Positions 63,364-64,000 of a stretch of DNA of 64,000 bases are shown here, piece after piece. Both the position numbers and the translations under genes were made by a program. The notes beneath the pieces were generated by a model. That model saw nothing but the letters and a program-made list of their open reading frames with translations. It ran no database searches and was not told where the DNA came from. Source of the stretch: Deltaproteobacteria bacterium (lineage in GTDB: Bacteria; Desulfobacterota; Desulfobulbia; Desulfobulbales; Desulfocapsaceae). The stretch covers positions 1-64,000 of the forward strand of contig JAPLJF010000034.1 in the NCBI GenBank assembly GCA_026388715.1, given 5' to 3'. Numbering within the stretch: position 1 is the first letter of the stretch; the number at the start of each line of letters is the position of its first letter.

Positions 63364-64000
63364 ATGCCCATACAAACTTACAATACATTAACCCGCAAAA
63401 AAGAGCCTCTCGTACCGCTTACGAACGGTCATATCAAACTGTATGTCTGCGGAATCACGTCCTATGACTTCTGCCACATCGGCCATGCCCGATCAGCCCT
63501 GGCCTTTGATATGATCGTCCGTTATCTGCGCTACCGTGGATATACCGTCACCTATGTCCGCAATTTCACTGACATTGACGACAAAATCATCAACCGGGCT
63601 GCCGAGCAGGGTGTCAGCGCCAGTGCCCTGGCTGGGCGCTTTATCGATGAATTTTATGTGGATATGGACAGGCTGGGTGTCGATCGCCCGACCCTTGAAC
63701 CCCGCGCCACCGAACACATCCAGGAGATGATCGATCTGATTGGCGAACTGATTGGCAAAGGACTGGCCTATCAGTCAGGCGCCGATGTCTATTATTCGGT
63801 AAATGGGTTTCCTGAATACGGCAAGCTCTCAGGCCGCAACCTGGCTGACATGCAGGCAGGCGCCCGCATCGCCATCAATGAAAACAAGAACAATCCCATG
63901 GACTTTGTCCTGTGGAAAGGATCAAAACCCGGCGAACCAACCTGGGACAGCCCCTGGGGGCCAGGCCGCCCCGGCTGGCATATCGAATGCTCGGCCATGA
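63364..64000 (+). CDS. cysS: Cysteinyl-tRNA synthetase, N-terminal part (runs off the right edge)
   Basis: Only the first 212 residues are present; the frame is open at the window end, which is why the ORF track missed it. It reads [17 protein letters not shown]..., with the HIGH signature [14 protein letters not shown] (~38-51), the first zinc Cys in YVCGIT and another in WHIECSAM near the edge, and the specificity region [15 protein letters not shown]. CysS charges tRNA(Cys). The preceding TTTCATCCCC is not a strong ribosome site. Confidence 0.96.
   Translation, partial: MPIQTYNTLTRKKEPLVPLTNGHIKLYVCGITSYDFCHIGHARSALAFDMIVRYLRYRGYTVTYVRNFTDIDDKIINRAAEQGVSASALAGRFIDEFYVDMDRLGVDRPTLEPRATEHIQEMIDLIGELIGKGLAYQSGADVYYSVNGFPEYGKLSGRNLADMQAGARIAINENKNNPMDFVLWKGSKPGEPTWDSPWGPGRPGWHIECSAM

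Overview
The window carries 64 kb of a Gram-negative, probably anaerobic bacterium. The best guess is a member of the Desulfobacterota, near the Desulfobulbales. This rests on the gene mix: selA, an iron-sulfur flavoprotein, an Asp-ligated ferredoxin, a cdaA-ybbR-glmM cluster, lpxD/fabZ, tamA/tamB, a pilY1 minor-pilin operon, and HflX with a long N-terminal extension. It is an inference from protein resemblance, not a database result. No prophage, CRISPR array, complete insertion sequence or tRNA gene was found. The likely mobile or repetitive content is a set of short palindromic intergenic repeats, one MITE-like element, one toxin-antitoxin pair and an AT-rich alanine racemase gene.

Layout. 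1-430 is the 5' end of a 16S rRNA gene on the minus strand, preceded by a leader with two small hairpins and two strong tandem promoters. 1-7 kb holds selA, a TPR/degenerate GGDEF protein, a LOG-family protein, pilT and a small ferredoxin. 7-15.4 kb holds a membrane protein, the AT-rich alr, argS, a small membrane protein, an argA-like acetyltransferase, secA and a phosphofructokinase. 15.4-17.4 kb has two PPK2 polyphosphate kinases on the minus strand. 17.8-21.1 kb has a CopZ-like metal-binding protein and an NtrB/NtrC-type two-component pair. 21.2-26 kb (minus) is an envelope cluster: glmS, a NamZ/DUF1343 protein, lpxD and fabZ. 26.2-35.5 kb holds pyrE with a 56-residue dual-CxxC protein missing from the ORF track, a zinc-finger/PilZ protein, hflX, an AGCS symporter, an aminotransferase, a truncated PD40-repeat gene, an NtrC-type regulator and an iron-sulfur flavoprotein. 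35.5-41 kb is tamA-tamB. 41-42.5 kb is an RlmD-type RNA methyltransferase. 42.6-50.5 kb (minus) is a pilus-tip operon: a small secreted protein, pilY1, fimT, pilV, pilW and pilX. 51-55 kb (minus) is cdaA-ybbR, then a repeat element and a toxin-antitoxin pair, then glmM. 55.3-64 kb holds a DUF748 protein, a small membrane protein, a flavodoxin, mutY with an intact Nudix box, ampG and the start of cysS.

How the genes fit together. Much of the window serves the cell envelope. glmS and glmM supply amino-sugar precursors, alr supplies D-alanine, the NamZ-like protein and AmpG suggest muropeptide recycling, and CdaA-YbbR would make c-di-AMP next to glmM. LpxD and FabZ feed lipid A and fatty acids, SecA and TamAB handle protein export and outer-membrane assembly, and TamB and the DUF748 protein are both large AsmA-like envelope proteins. 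PilT and the pilY1 operon indicate retractile type IV pili.

The most distinctive unexplained structure is a family of intergenic inverted repeats (called family A here), with about eight copies between genes. Two copies show a compensatory base change that keeps the palindrome intact. A second palindrome family (B), a 142-bp imperfect palindrome, and an inverted repeat that encodes the last residues of YbbR add to this. I did not find a clearly novel multi-gene system. The strongest leads are the repeat family, the interrupted cdaA-ybbR-glmM operon, and several small redox or metal proteins with unusual residues.
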